A model generated the notes under the pieces. It made no database searches. It saw only the letters and a program-made list of their open reading frames with translations, and was not told the origin of the DNA. From NCBI RefSeq assembly GCF_004000255.1, contig NZ_RCIQ01000003.1, positions 216,123 to 280,122 on the forward strand: DNA of 64,000 bases. The letters run 5' to 3'. Source of the DNA: Nioella ostreopsis. GTDB lineage: Bacteria; Pseudomonadota; Alphaproteobacteria; Rhodobacterales; Rhodobacteraceae. Position 1 is the stretch's first letter; each line of letters opens with the position of its first letter. The translations under genes and the position numbers were made by a program. Positions 63,956 through 64,000 of this stretch are shown one piece after another.

Positions 63956-64000
63956 TGTTATCCGATAACATGGCCGCCTGAGTTCGTGTTATTCGATGAC
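63956..64000. promoter_or_regulatory. LacI-type operator palindrome and a degenerate second copy
   Basis: TGTTATC-C-GATAACA (63956-63970) has perfect 7-base arms around one central base, and a weaker copy TGTTATTCGATGAC starts at 63987, 31 bases later, and runs off the window. The form resembles operators of LacI-family sugar regulators of the GntR(gluconate)/IdnR kind. The controlled gene should lie just past the right edge. Confidence 0.55.

Larger units (their letters stand above)
63718..64000. other. Intergenic end region with GT-rich tract
   Basis: There is no gene in the last 283 bases. Base use changes after about 63790: AT content rises and the + strand becomes rich in G and T (63850-63955). 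Four TGTTAT-type boxes occur in this stretch, suggesting the upstream regulatory region of an operon that starts beyond the window. Confidence 0.5.

Overview
The window looks like a chromosome segment of a marine alphaproteobacterium of the Rhodobacteraceae/Roseobacter group. Base composition is GC-rich and genes are dense, with many 4-base ATGA start/stop overlaps. It carries a DddQ-type DMSP lyase, a DmdA-like protein, ectoine biosynthesis, several dimethylglycine-dehydrogenase-like enzymes, an MttB homologue and a hairpin-rich intergenic repeat of a kind I associate with this family. No rRNA, tRNA, CRISPR array, transposase or phage gene was seen.

Layout. (1) 1-6739: four overlapping genes of unknown function: a repeated beta-domain protein cut by the window edge, a 332-aa protein, a 291-aa class II terpene-cyclase-like protein with a DxDDTA motif, and a 1197-aa protein with a tectonin-like propeller and long amphipathic helices. 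This is the best candidate for an undescribed system. (2) 6906-10131: DUF418 membrane protein and TetR regulator, with operator-like repeats, facing a broken SDR gene, a secreted SnoaL-like protein and a membrane protein. (3) 10437-16062: a decaying peptide-uptake operon. It holds a C69-like hydrolase, an amidohydrolase pseudogene, an intact DppF-type ATPase, one ORF fusing remnants of a binding protein, a permease and a second ATPase, and then a truncated gene in the opposite direction. (4) 16121-27967: a catabolic island. A long leftward set (aminotransferase, two enolase-superfamily enzymes, DUF1801, cupin, DddQ, zinc-type dehydrogenase, DMGDH-like oxidoreductase) faces a rightward RpiR-MmgE/PrpD-Rieske oxygenase operon. 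(5) 27983-33032: ectABC-ask, a divergent EctR-type MarR regulator and an Lrp regulator. (6) 33190-37517: DmdA-like protein, OsmC, an ECHDC3-like crotonase, a MaoC/HTD2-type dehydratase and a LysR regulator. (7) 37598-42967: two-subunit indolepyruvate ferredoxin oxidoreductase with a thioesterase, a PanE-like reductase and a CMD-family protein. (8) 43218-48328: LysR, MttB-family methyltransferase and a second DMGDH-like oxidoreductase. (9) 48459-58006: L,D-transpeptidase, lipoprotein, oxyR/katG and tamA-tamB. (10) 58163-64000: RidA, a DadA-like oxidase, a single-chain indolepyruvate oxidoreductase, its divergent Lrp regulator, and at the right edge a cluster of TGTTATC-type operator-like sites.

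Together, regions 4-8 suggest metabolism of methylated osmolytes (DMSP, betaines), ectoine synthesis, and oxidation of aromatic 2-oxo acids. Substrate assignments within families are inferences; family assignments rest on motifs visible in the translations.
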